NCBI RefSeq assembly: GCF_001425355.1
Contig: NZ_LMQN01000015.1
Span: 543,862-607,861, forward strand
Reading direction: 5' to 3'
From: Chryseobacterium sp. Leaf405
GTDB taxonomy: Bacteria; Bacteroidota; Bacteroidia; Flavobacteriales; Weeksellaceae
Length of the DNA stretch: 64,000 bases
Positions within the stretch are counted from its first letter, which is position 1; each line of letters opens with the position of its first letter. The notes under the pieces were generated by a model. The model ran no database searches, was not told where the DNA came from, and saw nothing but the letters and a program-made list of their open reading frames with translations. A program made the translations under genes and the position numbers. Below, piece after piece: positions 1 to 9,063 of the stretch.

Positions 1-573
1 ATCGGGTAAATTAGTCGTGAAACCAAGTGTTGCTGCCTGTGCTTGCTGTGTACTCGTGAGAGTAGATAAAAGTCGCCCATCTAATAAAACCCATCCATGA
101 TGATCAACCTTGCTAAATGACATTTTTACGTCTCCAAAATTAACGGTAGGATTATCTATTATTTCCCAGGTTGCTGCTGCTCCCGTAAGACCTGTATTAA
201 TAATTTGCAGTGATTGATTAGCTCCCAGCGCAACTGCCGTATTGTTTCCAATGGTTTCAGAAGCTGCTGGATTAATAACCACAGTATACGCAGTGTTATT
301 CTTAATGGTATACAGCCTTCCTTTGAAATTTCCGGTTCCGTTAATTGCTGCGGGTAATGTAAACGTTGCATTGCCAGTTCCTGTATAAGAAACGTGAAAA
401 TCTGTCTCATTCATTGCATAGGTTGTTGCGGATATAGCTCTGTACTGAGCTGCTAAAGAACCATTAACTTGCAGGGTAGAACCCGGATCGGGTGTATTTA
501 TACCCACCACTTGGGCATAATACGTTGTTGTTCCTAATAAAATTAGGGATAGAAGTGAGACAATTTTTTTCAT
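1..573 (-). CDS. Secreted surface paralogue with tail-collar-like C-terminus (3' end outside window)
   Basis: The reading frame is open from an ATG at 573 to the window edge (191 codons seen). It starts with a signal peptide (M-K-K-I-V, hydrophobic core, then Y-Y-A-Q-V) and shares its first ~150 residues with the S74-ending paralogue at 4001-5650, including G-S-T-L-x-V-N-G-S-L-A-A-Q-Y-R. The last visible residues (G-W-V-L-L-D-G-R, then T-Q-A-Q-A-A) resemble the start of a phage tail-collar/microcystin-dependent-protein domain; that part is inference. It heads its own transcription unit, with the shared palindrome promoter module 140-218 bp upstream. The function is unknown; it is probably an exported adhesin-like or fibre-like protein. 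Confidence 0.8.
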   Translation of the reverse strand, partial: MKKIVSLLSLILLGTTTYYAQVVGINTPDPGSTLQVNGSLAAQYRAISATTYAMNETDFHVSYTGTGNATFTLPAAINGTGNFKGRLYTIKNNTAYTVVINPAASETIGNNTAVALGANQSLQIINTGLTGAAATWEIIDNPTVNFGDVKMSFSKVDHHGWVLLDGRLLSTLTSTQQAQAATLGFTTNLPD

Positions 574-712
574 TCCGTAGTTGTTTAAGTTTTATAATAA
601 ATTTTAGATAAACTCAGGTGATGTGTTTATTATATTAAGTATTCTGTGGAATGTGGTGGACGAAATTCTTTAAAAGAAGAATATTGTTTAAAAAGTTATT
701 GTATTTTTTCAG

Positions 713-791
713 CAAAGATAAAATGTTATATCTTTTTTTTATTGTAATGCGTGTCATATTAATATTACAGTTGTGTCATATTAATATGACA
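713..791 (-). promoter_or_regulatory. Promoter module A: -7 box and two 18-bp palindromes
   Basis: On the minus strand TATCTTTG (713-720) fits the Bacteroidota -7 box TAnnTTTG. Upstream of it lie two 18-bp sites: an imperfect one at 752-769 and the perfect palindrome TGTCATATTAATATGACA at 774-791. Their centres are 22 bp apart (two helical turns), at roughly -55 and -77. The same module occurs at 3643-3721 and 9064-9142. It presumably binds a dimeric activator; the regulator is not in the window. Confidence 0.65.
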
Positions 792-834
792 AACGAGTGT
801 TAGGGGAATATGTCGGATTTATTTATTAGTGCAA

Positions 835-859
835 TAAAAAAGTCTGCTCAAAAGCAGAC
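835..859 (-). terminator. Rho-independent terminator after the 902-1717 gene
   Basis: The arms 842-848 and 853-859 (GTCTGCT/AGCAGAC) pair perfectly over a 4-nt loop. On the minus strand they are followed by a run of T (836-841). It closes the transcription unit 3503-902. The rest of the gap 574-901 holds the long leader and promoter of the gene at 1-573. Confidence 0.8.
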
Positions 860-901
860 GTTGTAGGGATCATTCTGTTATAGTGTGTTTTTAGAATCGT
901 A

Positions 902-1717
902 TTATCTTATTCTTTCTACATTTAAAAGATACATAGCAGTTCCGGCAGTTGCATTCAATGTTGGTGAAACCAATGTTAGAAAAGCTCTGTAATTTTCTCC
1001 GTTTCCGGTACATATCTGGTAGTTGATAAATTCTCCGCCACTGGCACCCCCTCTGTAATATGTCACATAAGAAGTGGTAAGGGCTCCGATAGATGTGTTT
1101 CCCTCATTTATCCCACTGGTAGCTACTTGAAATCCTGCTACACTGGAATTGGGAATGGATGCTCCCGTATTGCTTCTTAATTGAATACTTCCTTCCTGAG
1201 CCGTTCCGGTATGTCTTACACAAATGCTCCCTAAACAGATTTCACTGGCAATACCTCCCGCAGCGGTATTAGGCGTAAAAGAATTTACCTGTACCACTGC
1301 TGTTCCGCCGCCGCCCTGATTGGCAACGCATCCCCAATTCGGTACGGTGGGGGTTCCGCTATTGATCTGAAGACAATTACTGGTTAAAGAATAGATCATT
1401 AATCCTGTTGCGGGTAAGACAATGGCATCCCTCTGAGTATTTATCATACGTGGAGGAAGAAGTCCCTGGCTGGTAGTGGTTATTTCTAATGCCGAAGACG
1501 AATTGGGTGTAGTAGTACCGATACCCAGATTTCCAGCTGAAGTTATCACAACGTCGTTGGCTTGCTGAGCAGCTGAAGGTGCCCCCGTTGCAGGATTATC
1601 TTTTGCTCCGTCAATATGAAAAGTTGCTTGTGGATTTGGCGTTTGCACCCCCACTTGGGCATTAATTTTTATGCTTGTCATGACAAGAAGTAAAAAGATA
1701 ATAATTGTCTTTTTCAT
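902..1717 (-). CDS. Secreted surface paralogue, variable C-terminus
   Basis: This is a 271-aa protein with a signal peptide ending near N-A-Q (residue ~21), followed by the family block [20 protein letters not shown]. That block is almost identical to the one in the next gene upstream (1835-2626). [16 protein letters not shown] segment, common in flavobacterial fibre-like proteins, follows at ~67-80. The C-terminal ~130 residues are unlike those of the neighbours. It is the last gene of a three-gene unit, with a conserved 14-nt tag (885-898) just after the stop and a terminator beyond. No enzymatic motif is seen and the function is unknown. Confidence 0.8.
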   Translation of the reverse strand: MKKTIIIFLLLVMTSIKINAQVGVQTPNPQATFHIDGAKDNPATGAPSAAQQANDVVITSAGNLGIGTTTPNSSSALEITTTSQGLLPPRMINTQRDAIVLPATGLMIYSLTSNCLQINSGTPTVPNWGCVANQGGGGTAVVQVNSFTPNTAAGGIASEICLGSICVRHTGTAQEGSIQLRSNTGASIPNSSVAGFQVATSGINEGNTSIGALTTSYVTYYRGGASGGEFINYQICTGNGENYRAFLTLVSPTLNATAGTAMYLLNVERIR

Positions 1718-1834
1718 AATGATATTTTTATAATTAATAAATATTGTTATTGGTAAAAGCCTTTCCGAAGGGAGGCCTGTAAAAGGGAATGAATATAATT
1801 TAAGTGTGTTTAAGAATATTGCGAGTGTAAAATT

Positions 1835-2626
1835 TTAATTTACACGCTCAACAGAAAAAGTTGTTTCTACAAGTTGAAGCGAAGGTGCTGGTTCTGTACC
1901 AAGAGAAACCGGAACCACTACATCACCCGCCTCCAAATCCCACAAATTAATCATTGTGGCTGCTAAATTTGTACCAATATAATCTACATTAATTTTTATT
2001 CGAGATGTTCCTCTAAACGCAGCCACACCTATTCTAGCATTAGGATATCCAAAATCAGTATATAATGTTGTTCTATACAATCCATTTTGCGGTATTGTGT
2101 AAGAAAGTCCTGTTGCTCCGCTTGTATAAGTAGTTGCAGGACCTAAGTTTCGTACTCCTGAAGCTGCATTTACTAAGAATCGCTGTGTGGAAGACATAAG
2201 TTCAGCACCAACAACAGGATTAGAAGTTCCTGTAAATTCAGCATTTCCATTCCCTGTAAAGGTGGATAAAAAATAAAGAGCTGTAGCAGGTGTTGGTGAC
2301 CATGTTCCCACACCATTGGCATCAGAAGTCAGAACCTTTCCTGCTCCTTGTGTTCCATCTACAATTTTTATCGCTCCAGCAATTGTTCCATTATTAATAT
2401 CTAGTTTCGTAGCGGGTGTAAGATTTCCTATACCAACTCTACCTGTAGAAGTTATTGCAACGTCGTTGGCTTGCTGAGCAGCTGAAGGTGCCCCCGTTGC
2501 AGGATTATCTTTTGCCCCGTCAATATGGAAAGTTGCTTGCGGGTTTGGTGTCTGTACCCCCACTTGGGCATTAATTTTTATACTTGTTGTGGCAAGAAGT
2601 AAAAAGATAATAATTGTCTTTTTCAT
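1835..2626 (-). CDS. Secreted surface paralogue, variable C-terminus
   Basis: The ATG at 2626 is preferred over an upstream in-frame start (2737) because it places [11 protein letters not shown] at the N-terminus as a normal signal peptide, as in the sister gene 902-1717. The upstream extension also overlaps the previous gene. The protein is 263 aa. Its first ~75 residues (Q-V-G-V-Q-T-P-N-P, then [11 protein letters not shown]) nearly duplicate the sister gene; the remainder (A-L-Y-F-L-S-T-F-T-G-N-G onward) is unrelated and beta-rich, resembling a C1q/TNF-like head by inference only. It is the middle gene of the unit 3503-902. Confidence 0.8.
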   Translation of the reverse strand: MKKTIIIFLLLATTSIKINAQVGVQTPNPQATFHIDGAKDNPATGAPSAAQQANDVAITSTGRVGIGNLTPATKLDINNGTIAGAIKIVDGTQGAGKVLTSDANGVGTWSPTPATALYFLSTFTGNGNAEFTGTSNPVVGAELMSSTQRFLVNAASGVRNLGPATTYTSGATGLSYTIPQNGLYRTTLYTDFGYPNARIGVAAFRGTSRIKINVDYIGTNLAATMINLWDLEAGDVVVPVSLGTEPAPSLQLVETTFSVERVN

Positions 2627-2717
2627 AATAGTATTTTTATAATTAATAAATATTGTTATTGGTAAAAGCCTGTCCGAAGGGAGACTTTTATTGTATAAGT
2701 ATGTTTTTAGAATCGTA

Positions 2718-3503
2718 TTAATTGATATAAGACGCATTAAAGCTCATTGATATGGGACGGCAACTGATACTCACTCCACTAGCAACGCCTCCTGCAAAGG
2801 TTCTCCTCATTCTTATATCTAATGTGTGATTACCTGGAGATAGAAATTTTACGGTGCTTAAATTAAATTGTGCCTGACTGCCTGGTCCACTTTCCTGTAC
2901 TGTTAAATATACATTGGTAGGATTATTATCTACATATAACATTGCAGTGTAATAACTGTAACCTGAGCCAGTAGGAGTGATACCACCATAATCAATTCCG
3001 AGCATGAAGTTGATAAATATGGCTTTTCCACCTGTAGGTATTGTTAGGTTTTGTGGGGTTTCTGAAACAATAGTCCAGCCTAAATCGTTTACATTGTAAG
3101 CATTTCCACTGCTATATGAAACCTCATAAGTCTGTACGGTTGCAGCGGTAGCATTTGCCATGGTAATTACGTTTCCGTTGGCATCTACTCCAATCGTCTG
3201 CCCAATCCCGATGGGAGTAGTTGCAGTAAGATTGGTCAGTTTAAGACCGGAAGTATTGGCTGTTCCGGAATTGATTTCTACTTTATTTGTAGGTGTTATT
3301 GTTCCTATTCCCACATTTCCTGTTGAGGTAATGGCTACATCATTTAGTTGTTGAACAGCATTGGGAGTTCCTGTTGTGGGATTATCTTTAGCACCGTCAA
3401 TATGGAAAGTTGCCTGCGGATTTTCGGTCTGTATACCTACCTGGGTGTAATACGATGTTGTTCCCAATACTATAAGGGATAGAACTGATAGAATTTTTTT
3501 CAT
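2718..3503 (-). CDS. Secreted surface paralogue heading a three-gene unit
   Basis: A 261-aa protein starting with the ATG at 3503. The signal peptide (M-K-K-I-L-S-V-L-S) runs to about residue 20. It carries the family block [20 protein letters not shown], then V-G-I-G-T-I-T-P. The C-terminal ~150 residues form a beta-rich, head-like segment with no recognised motif. Promoter module B lies 140-218 bp upstream, so this gene leads the unit 3503-902. Extracellular or surface location is inferred from the signal peptide. Confidence 0.8.
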   Translation of the reverse strand: MKKILSVLSLIVLGTTSYYTQVGIQTENPQATFHIDGAKDNPTTGTPNAVQQLNDVAITSTGNVGIGTITPTNKVEINSGTANTSGLKLTNLTATTPIGIGQTIGVDANGNVITMANATAATVQTYEVSYSSGNAYNVNDLGWTIVSETPQNLTIPTGGKAIFINFMLGIDYGGITPTGSGYSYYTAMLYVDNNPTNVYLTVQESGPGSQAQFNLSTVKFLSPGNHTLDIRMRRTFAGGVASGVSISCRPISMSFNASYIN

Positions 3504-3642
3504 TTTGTAGTTATTTAAGTTTTTATAATAAAGTTTAGATAAACTAAGAGTATGTGTTTGTTATATTAAGTATTCTGTGAAATGCGACGGATAAAATTCC
3601 GTGAAATGAGAATTTTGTTTCAATAGTTATCATCTGTTTCAG

Positions 3643-3721
3643 CAAAGATAAAATCTTATACTTTTTTTTTATGATAATGCCTGTCATATTAATATGATAA
3701 ATGTGTCATATTAATATGACA
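3643..3721 (-). promoter_or_regulatory. Promoter module B: -7 box and two 18-bp palindromes
   Basis: TATCTTTG (minus strand, 3643-3650) with the palindrome pair at 3682-3699 (one mismatch) and 3704-3721 (perfect TGTCATATTAATATGACA). Spacing between sites (22 bp) and distance to the start codon (~180 bp) match modules A and C. Confidence 0.65.
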
Positions 3722-3737
3722 AACACGTGTTAGGTGA

Positions 3738-3765
3738 AGAAAAAAGCCTGCTCTAAGGCAGACTT
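3738..3765 (-). terminator. Terminator of the 8921-4001 unit
   Basis: The arms 3744-3751 (AAGCCTGC) and 3758-3765 (GCAGACTT) pair with one G-T and a 6-nt loop. On the minus strand a T-run follows. It is separated from the stop codon at 4001 by the 195-bp repeat element at 3781-3975. Confidence 0.7.
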
Positions 3766-3780
3766 TGTAAGAAGAAATTA

Positions 3781-3975
3781 GTGTATAACCCGTTGTGCAT
3801 TTTGATGTACTTTCGTCACTTCGAGTAGGTTTTTGAAAAAAATCGTATCGAGAAGTTTGTAATTTTGAAGGAAGATCTATTTTCGATACATTTTTTCTCC
3901 ACTTCATTACGAAAAAACACTCGAATTGACGTATCTAACATTAAAATTTTTCAAAATGCACAACGCGTTATGTAT
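3781..3975. repeat. Nested inverted-repeat intergenic element (MITE/REP-like)
   Basis: The outer arms (about 3783-3805 and 3951-3973) are near-perfect inverted copies containing GTTGTGCATTTTGA / TCAAAATGCACAAC. An inner pair at 3814-3826 (CGTCACTTCGAGT) and 3919-3931 (ACTCGAATTGACG) matches with one mismatch. There is no convincing gene inside. It sits between the stop codon of 4001-5650 and that unit's terminator, suggesting insertion into an existing 3' untranslated region. The CTTCGAGT/ACTCGAA core resembles dispersed flavobacterial intergenic repeats (from memory). Confidence 0.6.
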
Positions 3976-4000
3976 AATAAATGTGTAGAATCGCAAATTA

Positions 4001-5650
4001 TTATTTTTCTTTAAGTAAATTTTTAAATTCTGTATTTTCGGCTTCTAATTTTTCTACTTTAGCGTTAAGCTCCTGAAAGGCTTTTGTAAGTACACCGATT
4101 AAAGAATCGTAGTTAACCGATAGCAGTTTATCAGGATCAGTCGTATCTTCTTTTACCGCATCAGGAAGAACTTTGCGCAATTCCTGTGCAAGGAAGCCGA
4201 TTTCTTTGGTATTATAATCCTGAGAAGACAGGTTCAGTCTTTTTTCATAGCTCACAGGTTGTAATCTGGAAATAATATCAAGTCCGTTTTCTAAAGGTTT
4301 AATATTTCTTTTTAGTCTGGAGTCTGAACTTACGGCATAGGCGGCAGCATGCCATGAACCGTTAATGTCTAAATAAGAAAGTGAATTTGCCAATACAGGA
4401 GTTCCGGTGTTTGGAAGGCTGTAAAATCTGTGACCTCCGTCTCCTGTTCCTCTATAATTTACATATTCGTTGAAGCCTACACCCGGCTGAATAGCATCCC
4501 ACCCAAAAGCTGCCATATTTATTGTATTTGGAAAAGGACCGGTCTGAACTCCAAGAATCCCGTAAACCTCTAGCTTTATACGTGGAGTGGAAGTTCCCAC
4601 ACCAACATTTCCGGTTCCTGTTATTGTAAGATTATTTCCTGCATTGGCGATATTGGTAGCCTGAGAAAGTGTACCTCCTAATTTTACATCGTTTGCCGTG
4701 GCATTCAGTCCGTTGCTTGCTGTTACGCTATTATTTACAATTGTGGTATTTCCACCACCGCCACCGCATGAGTTCAGTTGTCTTATCATGGCGTAGGACT
4801 GGTTGTTGTTGATGTAAGCATATGCGTTAGATGTGGTAATATCTAATGCAACAGTCATATCGGCTGTTGGGGTAATTACAGCTTTAGAGACCGGCATTTC
4901 TGCGTTGTTGGTAGTTGTATACCCCACAGAGTACATTTCCGCTATTGTGGTCTCTGGTAATACCGCGCCTGTACCTGCGTTTTTCCATGCTGCCTGTAGA
5001 TAAGTGGTATTGTTGAAAAAATCTGTAGCAAATAAATTGGCTTCCAGTTCGTATGTTTTTCCTGCTTTAAGAGAGAAAACACCGTTATTGTCTACTGTAA
5101 TTCCGGCACTGGATTTTGGTACATTAAATCTAATTCTTGGATTAATATTTATTGCCGTTTGCTGTCTCGTGCCAAGAGTGGCAAACATATAGTCGGGAAG
5201 ACAGCCAATGCCAGTGCCTGAAACTGTATTCTGGGCAATTACTTCCCAAGTCGTTGCTGCCCCCGTTAATCCGGTATTGATGATCTGAACGCTTTGGTTG
5301 GGCGTTAATGAAACACTGGTACTTCCGCCGATGGTTTCTGAAGCTGCGGGGCTTACGGTAACCGTAAAAGCAGTATTGTTTTTGATGGTATACAGACGTC
5401 CTTTAAAATTCCCGACGCCGCTTATGGCTGCAGGCAGTGTAAAGGCTGCGTTTCCTGTTCCGTTGTATGATATATGGAAGTCTGTCTGGTTCATAGCGTA
5501 AGTTGTGGCAGTTACAGATCTATATTGCGCTGCCAAAGAACCGTTTACATCCAGTGTAGATCCGGGATTCGAAGTATTGATTCCCGTCTGGGCATTCATT
5601 TGTATACTACCGATTGCCAGAAAGGATAAGATAGTAATGACTTTTTTCAT
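4001..5650 (-). CDS. Secreted fibre-like protein with C-terminal S74 intramolecular chaperone domain
   Basis: A 549-aa protein. Signal peptide 1-20, then T-G-I-N-T-S-N-P-G-S-T-L-D-V-N-G. The first ~155 residues are shared with the partial gene at 1-573. The C-terminus (from ~430) has S-D-S-R-L-K-R-N-I-K-P-L, then I-G-F-L-A-Q-E-L, then V-N-Y-D-S-L-I-G-V-L-T-K-A and a final coiled coil (~520-549). This is the signature of the peptidase S74 / endosialidase chaperone domain, which trimerises fibres and often cleaves itself off. It is the last gene of the unit starting at 8921. A trimeric cell-surface fibre is likely, from the family and not shown directly. Confidence 0.85.
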   Translation of the reverse strand: MKKVITILSFLAIGSIQMNAQTGINTSNPGSTLDVNGSLAAQYRSVTATTYAMNQTDFHISYNGTGNAAFTLPAAISGVGNFKGRLYTIKNNTAFTVTVSPAASETIGGSTSVSLTPNQSVQIINTGLTGAATTWEVIAQNTVSGTGIGCLPDYMFATLGTRQQTAININPRIRFNVPKSSAGITVDNNGVFSLKAGKTYELEANLFATDFFNNTTYLQAAWKNAGTGAVLPETTIAEMYSVGYTTTNNAEMPVSKAVITPTADMTVALDITTSNAYAYINNNQSYAMIRQLNSCGGGGGNTTIVNNSVTASNGLNATANDVKLGGTLSQATNIANAGNNLTITGTGNVGVGTSTPRIKLEVYGILGVQTGPFPNTINMAAFGWDAIQPGVGFNEYVNYRGTGDGGHRFYSLPNTGTPVLANSLSYLDINGSWHAAAYAVSSDSRLKRNIKPLENGLDIISRLQPVSYEKRLNLSSQDYNTKEIGFLAQELRKVLPDAVKEDTTDPDKLLSVNYDSLIGVLTKAFQELNAKVEKLEAENTEFKNLLKEK

Positions 5651-5676
5651 AATTGGTATTGTTTATAATTAAAAGA

Positions 5677-5704
5677 ATAAAAAAGCCTGTCCGAAAACAG
5701 ACTT
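5677..5704 (-). terminator. Intercistronic terminator-like hairpin (attenuator)
   Basis: The arms 5683-5690 and 5697-5704 (AAGCCTGT/ACAGACTT) are followed on the minus strand by T-rich sequence. It lies 27 bp upstream of the start of 4001-5650, inside what looks like one transcription unit. Weaker versions precede the starts at 1717 (about 1755-1782), 2626 (about 2662-2690) and 7773 (about 7812-7840). It may partly stop transcription between genes. Confidence 0.6.
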
Positions 5705-5757
5705 TTCATGAGGGATGAAGGTAAAAATATATAGAGTTTGTGTTTTTAGAATCATTA

Positions 5758-6678
5758 TTAAGGAGTATAATCTGAAACTCTGGTAATGTGCATATTAAGT
5801 TGTCCTGTTGGTCCTATATTCAGCTCTTCACTGGATAACCAGTAACCTTGTGTATTAATCTGGGGAATAAATTTCACCACATTATCCTGCTTTACAATAA
5901 TATTTCCTACCGCAATTCCACTTAGCCTGTTAAGCCCTGAACCCTGTTTTATCGGATGGTAATCCATATTGTGGGTAACATTACTTACATAAGCGGCTGA
6001 AGGAGAATTAAGGAAATTGGTCACCATCTGATAAGTGACTTGGCTTCCCAATCTGTCCGGTAGGGAAGCATCATTAGCTCCGTCTCCTGCAACATCTCTT
6101 TTATAAACAAAAGAAAACTGGATAGTAACACTATATATCCCCGATTTCAAAAAGGTGATCCCCCTGTTATTATCGTCTGTTCTTACCTGCACATACGGTG
6201 ATGGATTGAACGGAACTTCCGTACCGTTAACAAAAAACAGCTGTGAGATCTGTCCCGAATTATAATCTGTTGCACCGCTCCCGCCTGTGTAATTGGCGAT
6301 CAGCATATTGGCATTGGTATAGCCGGTAGAGAAAAGAGAACTTGGAGATATTACCTGATTTACGTTTCGCCACTTATCTTCGGAGGAAAGATAGTAGTAT
6401 AGCCCTGATTCTGTAATTAAACTTGTTCTTGGGATCTGAGCCGTAGGAATTGAGGTAGCAAATACAAACATTCCGTTTTGTGCTGTACCTACAGTCATTT
6501 GCTGTATTTGATCTCCCGATAATTTAGGAAACAGAACACCCTGCGGAGAAGTTGGTTTCGAGGCTACATAAGCAACATCTAAAGACCCCTGTGGTGTTGG
6601 GGTATTCACGCCCACTTGGGCAAAAGCTGAAGTACTTCCTATGGTTAACAGCAATAAAGAAGTGATAATTTTGTTCAT
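5758..6678 (-). CDS. Secreted surface paralogue, variable C-terminus
   Basis: A 306-aa protein starting at 6678 with a signal peptide (to ~A-F-A-Q, residue 21) and the block V-G-V-N-T-P-T-P-Q-G-S-L-D-V. A segment G-V-L-F-P-K-L-S-G-D-Q-I-Q-Q-M and G-L-Y-Y-Y-L-S-S-E-D-K-W-R (to ~110) parallels the two following paralogues (6775-7773, 7920-8921). The C-terminal ~190 residues are unique. It is the third gene of the unit 8921-4001. The function is unknown; surface exposure is inferred. Confidence 0.8.
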   Translation of the reverse strand: MNKIITSLLLLTIGSTSAFAQVGVNTPTPQGSLDVAYVASKPTSPQGVLFPKLSGDQIQQMTVGTAQNGMFVFATSIPTAQIPRTSLITESGLYYYLSSEDKWRNVNQVISPSSLFSTGYTNANMLIANYTGGSGATDYNSGQISQLFFVNGTEVPFNPSPYVQVRTDDNNRGITFLKSGIYSVTIQFSFVYKRDVAGDGANDASLPDRLGSQVTYQMVTNFLNSPSAAYVSNVTHNMDYHPIKQGSGLNRLSGIAVGNIIVKQDNVVKFIPQINTQGYWLSSEELNIGPTGQLNMHITRVSDYTP

Positions 6679-6774
6679 ATTTAAGTTTTTTTGAATTAAT
6701 AAAAGAATATAATAATGAGGGATTTATTCCATTCGCATTGTGTTTTTAGAATCTTTGCAGTAAATTTTTTAATA

Positions 6775-7773
6775 CTATAGCTTGGTAATCGCAAGATTTC
6801 CCATTACAATAGTGTTATTTATCCAGGTAGGATCTCCATTTCCTAAGCACATACCATACACTCTTAATTTGTCTCCTACATTTAGGTTTCCTGTCCAAAA
6901 TAATGAATTTCCATTATCTGAATATCCTGTATCTGAAGTCATGATATTTGACATTATATTTACCCAGGTTGCTCCATTATCAGTACTCTTTTGTAATTTG
7001 GTCATCACCCAATATGTGGATCCGCCATATGCGTCTCGTTTGTTTGCCATCATCATATCCACAGTGTAAGTACCTTGCATATTGGCAGGAACTGTAAATG
7101 AATTTGTACCTACATCCCAAGCGTTATAAGAATCAAAATTCTTTACAGGAAATGCAACCGTAAGTTCTGTCTGTACTATGGTTCTGTAAAATTGAGTTCC
7201 AGATACAGAAACACTAACGATCTGCCTTGGGATACTTTGTGAAGCTAAAGATTTAGGCTCCCAACCCGTACCGTTATAACTCAAAATATTTTCATTTTGT
7301 GGTACTGTAGTAACCAAAGGTCTTCCCAATAGCCCGACTACAGTTGTTGCATTAGAATTGGCAGTTGCTATGGCATCTCCCGTAAGAGCAGCCCTTTGGA
7401 AAGAATTCCCGTTCAGCGCTACCGAAGTAGAACCTGTGTAGGCTCCATTTCCCATCTTTTGCCATACTAATCCGTCAAAATAATAATACCCTTCTGTGGT
7501 AATATTAATTGTTTTCCCTGCGGGTGCGGTAGTTGGGGCAGTGGCATAAATAATCATTCCTTTGTGAAAGGTATTATTATACTGTGCATCGGCTGCCTGT
7601 ATCTGGTTTCCGGTAAGTCTTGGCGCAAGCATTCCTTCGGGCTTGCTGCCGTCTGTAGTCTTTGCCGTAATATCGAAAGTTGCCGCCGGGTTTTGGGTAT
7701 TTATACCGACTTGGGCATTAATTTGCATAGTTGCCACGGCGAGAAATAGAAATGTGATAACTGTTTTTTTCAT
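6775..7773 (-). CDS. Secreted surface paralogue, variable C-terminus
   Basis: The ATG at 7773 (M-K-K-T-V-I-T-F-L-F-L) is chosen over an in-frame upstream start at 7806 because it gives the canonical signal peptide. The protein is 332 aa. Residues ~21-180 (V-G-I-N-T-Q-N-P-A-A-T-F-D-I-T-A-K-T-T-D-G-S-K-P, then G-Y-Y-Y-F-D-G-L-V-W-Q-K-M) are nearly the same as in the upstream neighbour at 7920-8921. The C-terminal ~130 residues are beta-rich and more diverged, but the last 30 converge again (N-L-A-I-x-K-L). The pair is a recent tandem duplicate. Confidence 0.8.
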   Translation of the reverse strand: MKKTVITFLFLAVATMQINAQVGINTQNPAATFDITAKTTDGSKPEGMLAPRLTGNQIQAADAQYNNTFHKGMIIYATAPTTAPAGKTINITTEGYYYFDGLVWQKMGNGAYTGSTSVALNGNSFQRAALTGDAIATANSNATTVVGLLGRPLVTTVPQNENILSYNGTGWEPKSLASQSIPRQIVSVSVSGTQFYRTIVQTELTVAFPVKNFDSYNAWDVGTNSFTVPANMQGTYTVDMMMANKRDAYGGSTYWVMTKLQKSTDNGATWVNIMSNIMTSDTGYSDNGNSLFWTGNLNVGDKLRVYGMCLGNGDPTWINNTIVMGNLAITKL

Positions 7774-7919
7774 TGTAGTATTTTTATAATTAATAAATAT
7801 GTTCATTAATCAAAAAAGCCTGCCTGAAAACAGCTCTTATTAAAAGTGATTGATTAATGAGTTGTATTTGTGCTTTTAGAATCTTTGTTTTTAAATAAGC
7901 TGGCTATTAAATACTTGAC

Positions 7920-8921
7920 TTAAAGTTTGATGATCGCCAAATTTCCCTGTATTACTATATTGTTGGTATTGCCTTTATACTGTGTTTTAACTAATAATAT
8001 ATCGCCTGCATTCAGATTGCCGGTCCAGAATAAGATATTCCCATTATTTACATCAGAACTTTGCAATCCGGATCTTACATCGTAGGTTATTCTTTGCCAA
8101 GTTGCTCCATTGTCCGGGCTTTTAAAGAGTTCTCCCATTACCCACCAGTCTTCTATACTACCCGATACAGTATGTGAATTTCCAGTCTGCATATTTAGGG
8201 TATAAGTTCCCTGCATACCGGTAGGTACAGTAAAAAATCTACCATCCCAGGAATTGTACGGGTCATAATTTTCAGTTGAAAAATACACATCATTATTAGA
8301 TACACTAAAAGGTTCATTATTAGCTAATGGTGTTGTAAATAAATTTTGTGTTCCGGCTACGGAAACACTTACAATCTGCTTAGGGATTCCTAAAGTAGTA
8401 GGTGAAGCCGGAGCCCAGCTGGTTCCGTTAAAGCTTAACAAATCCTGAGTTTGTGGAGCAGTATTGGCAACAGGTCTTCCCTGTAATCCTACAACAGTCG
8501 TTGCATTGGAGTTGGCGGTTGCTATAGCATCACCTGTAAGAGCAGCTCTCTGAAAAGAATTTCCGTTCAATGCTACAGAAGTAGAACCTACATAAGCTCC
8601 CGTACCCATCTTCTGCCATACTAATCCGTCAAAATAATAATACCCTTCTGCAGTAATATTAGCTGTTTTGATAGATGCAGTTCCTACCGCCGAAGTTGCA
8701 TAAATCATAACACCCTTTTGTGCAGTCGTATACTGAGTGTCAGCAGATTTAATCTGATCTCCGGTAAGTTTGGGTATTATAATACCTTCAGGTTTGCTGC
8801 CATCGGTGGTTTTTGCTGTTACTTCAAAGGTTGCTTGAGGATTAGCTGTATTAACACCTACTTGGGCATAATAAGCTGTTGTTCCTAATAATAAGGATAA
8901 AAGTGGTACAATTTTTTTCAT
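7920..8921 (-). CDS. Secreted surface paralogue heading a four-gene unit
   Basis: A 333-aa protein starting at 8921 with signal peptide M-K-K-I-V-P-L-L-S-L-L-L to ~A-Q (residue 20), then V-G-V-N-T-A-N-P-Q-A-T-F-E-V-T-A-K-T-T-D-G. It shares a long central segment with 6775-7773. Its C-terminus (F-F-T-V-P-T-G-M-Q-G-T-Y-T-L-N onward) resembles a C1q/TNF-like jelly-roll head by inference. Promoter module C is 143-221 bp upstream, so this gene leads the unit 8921-4001. Confidence 0.8.
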   Translation of the reverse strand: MKKIVPLLSLLLGTTAYYAQVGVNTANPQATFEVTAKTTDGSKPEGIIIPKLTGDQIKSADTQYTTAQKGVMIYATSAVGTASIKTANITAEGYYYFDGLVWQKMGTGAYVGSTSVALNGNSFQRAALTGDAIATANSNATTVVGLQGRPVANTAPQTQDLLSFNGTSWAPASPTTLGIPKQIVSVSVAGTQNLFTTPLANNEPFSVSNNDVYFSTENYDPYNSWDGRFFTVPTGMQGTYTLNMQTGNSHTVSGSIEDWWVMGELFKSPDNGATWQRITYDVRSGLQSSDVNNGNILFWTGNLNAGDILLVKTQYKGNTNNIVIQGNLAIIKL

Positions 8922-9063
8922 TCTGTAGTTGTTTAAGTGTCTGTAATCAATTTTTAGATAAATTCAGGATGTGTATTTATTATATAAAGTGATCTGTGAA
9001 ATATAGTGGATATAATTCTTTGAAATAAGAATTTTGTTCTAAAAGACTGTTATCTGTTTTTAG

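Noticed and set aside
2627..2737. N-terminal extension of the gene at 1835-2626
   Set aside because: It overlaps the upstream gene and destroys the signal peptide shared by all paralogues.
3689..3907. 72-codon minus-strand frame
   Set aside because: It runs through a terminator, a palindrome and an inverted-repeat element and has no start signal.
885..7883. Integron attC sites at the 14-nt tags
   Set aside because: No attC core sites or integron integrase were seen; the tags are simple direct repeats.
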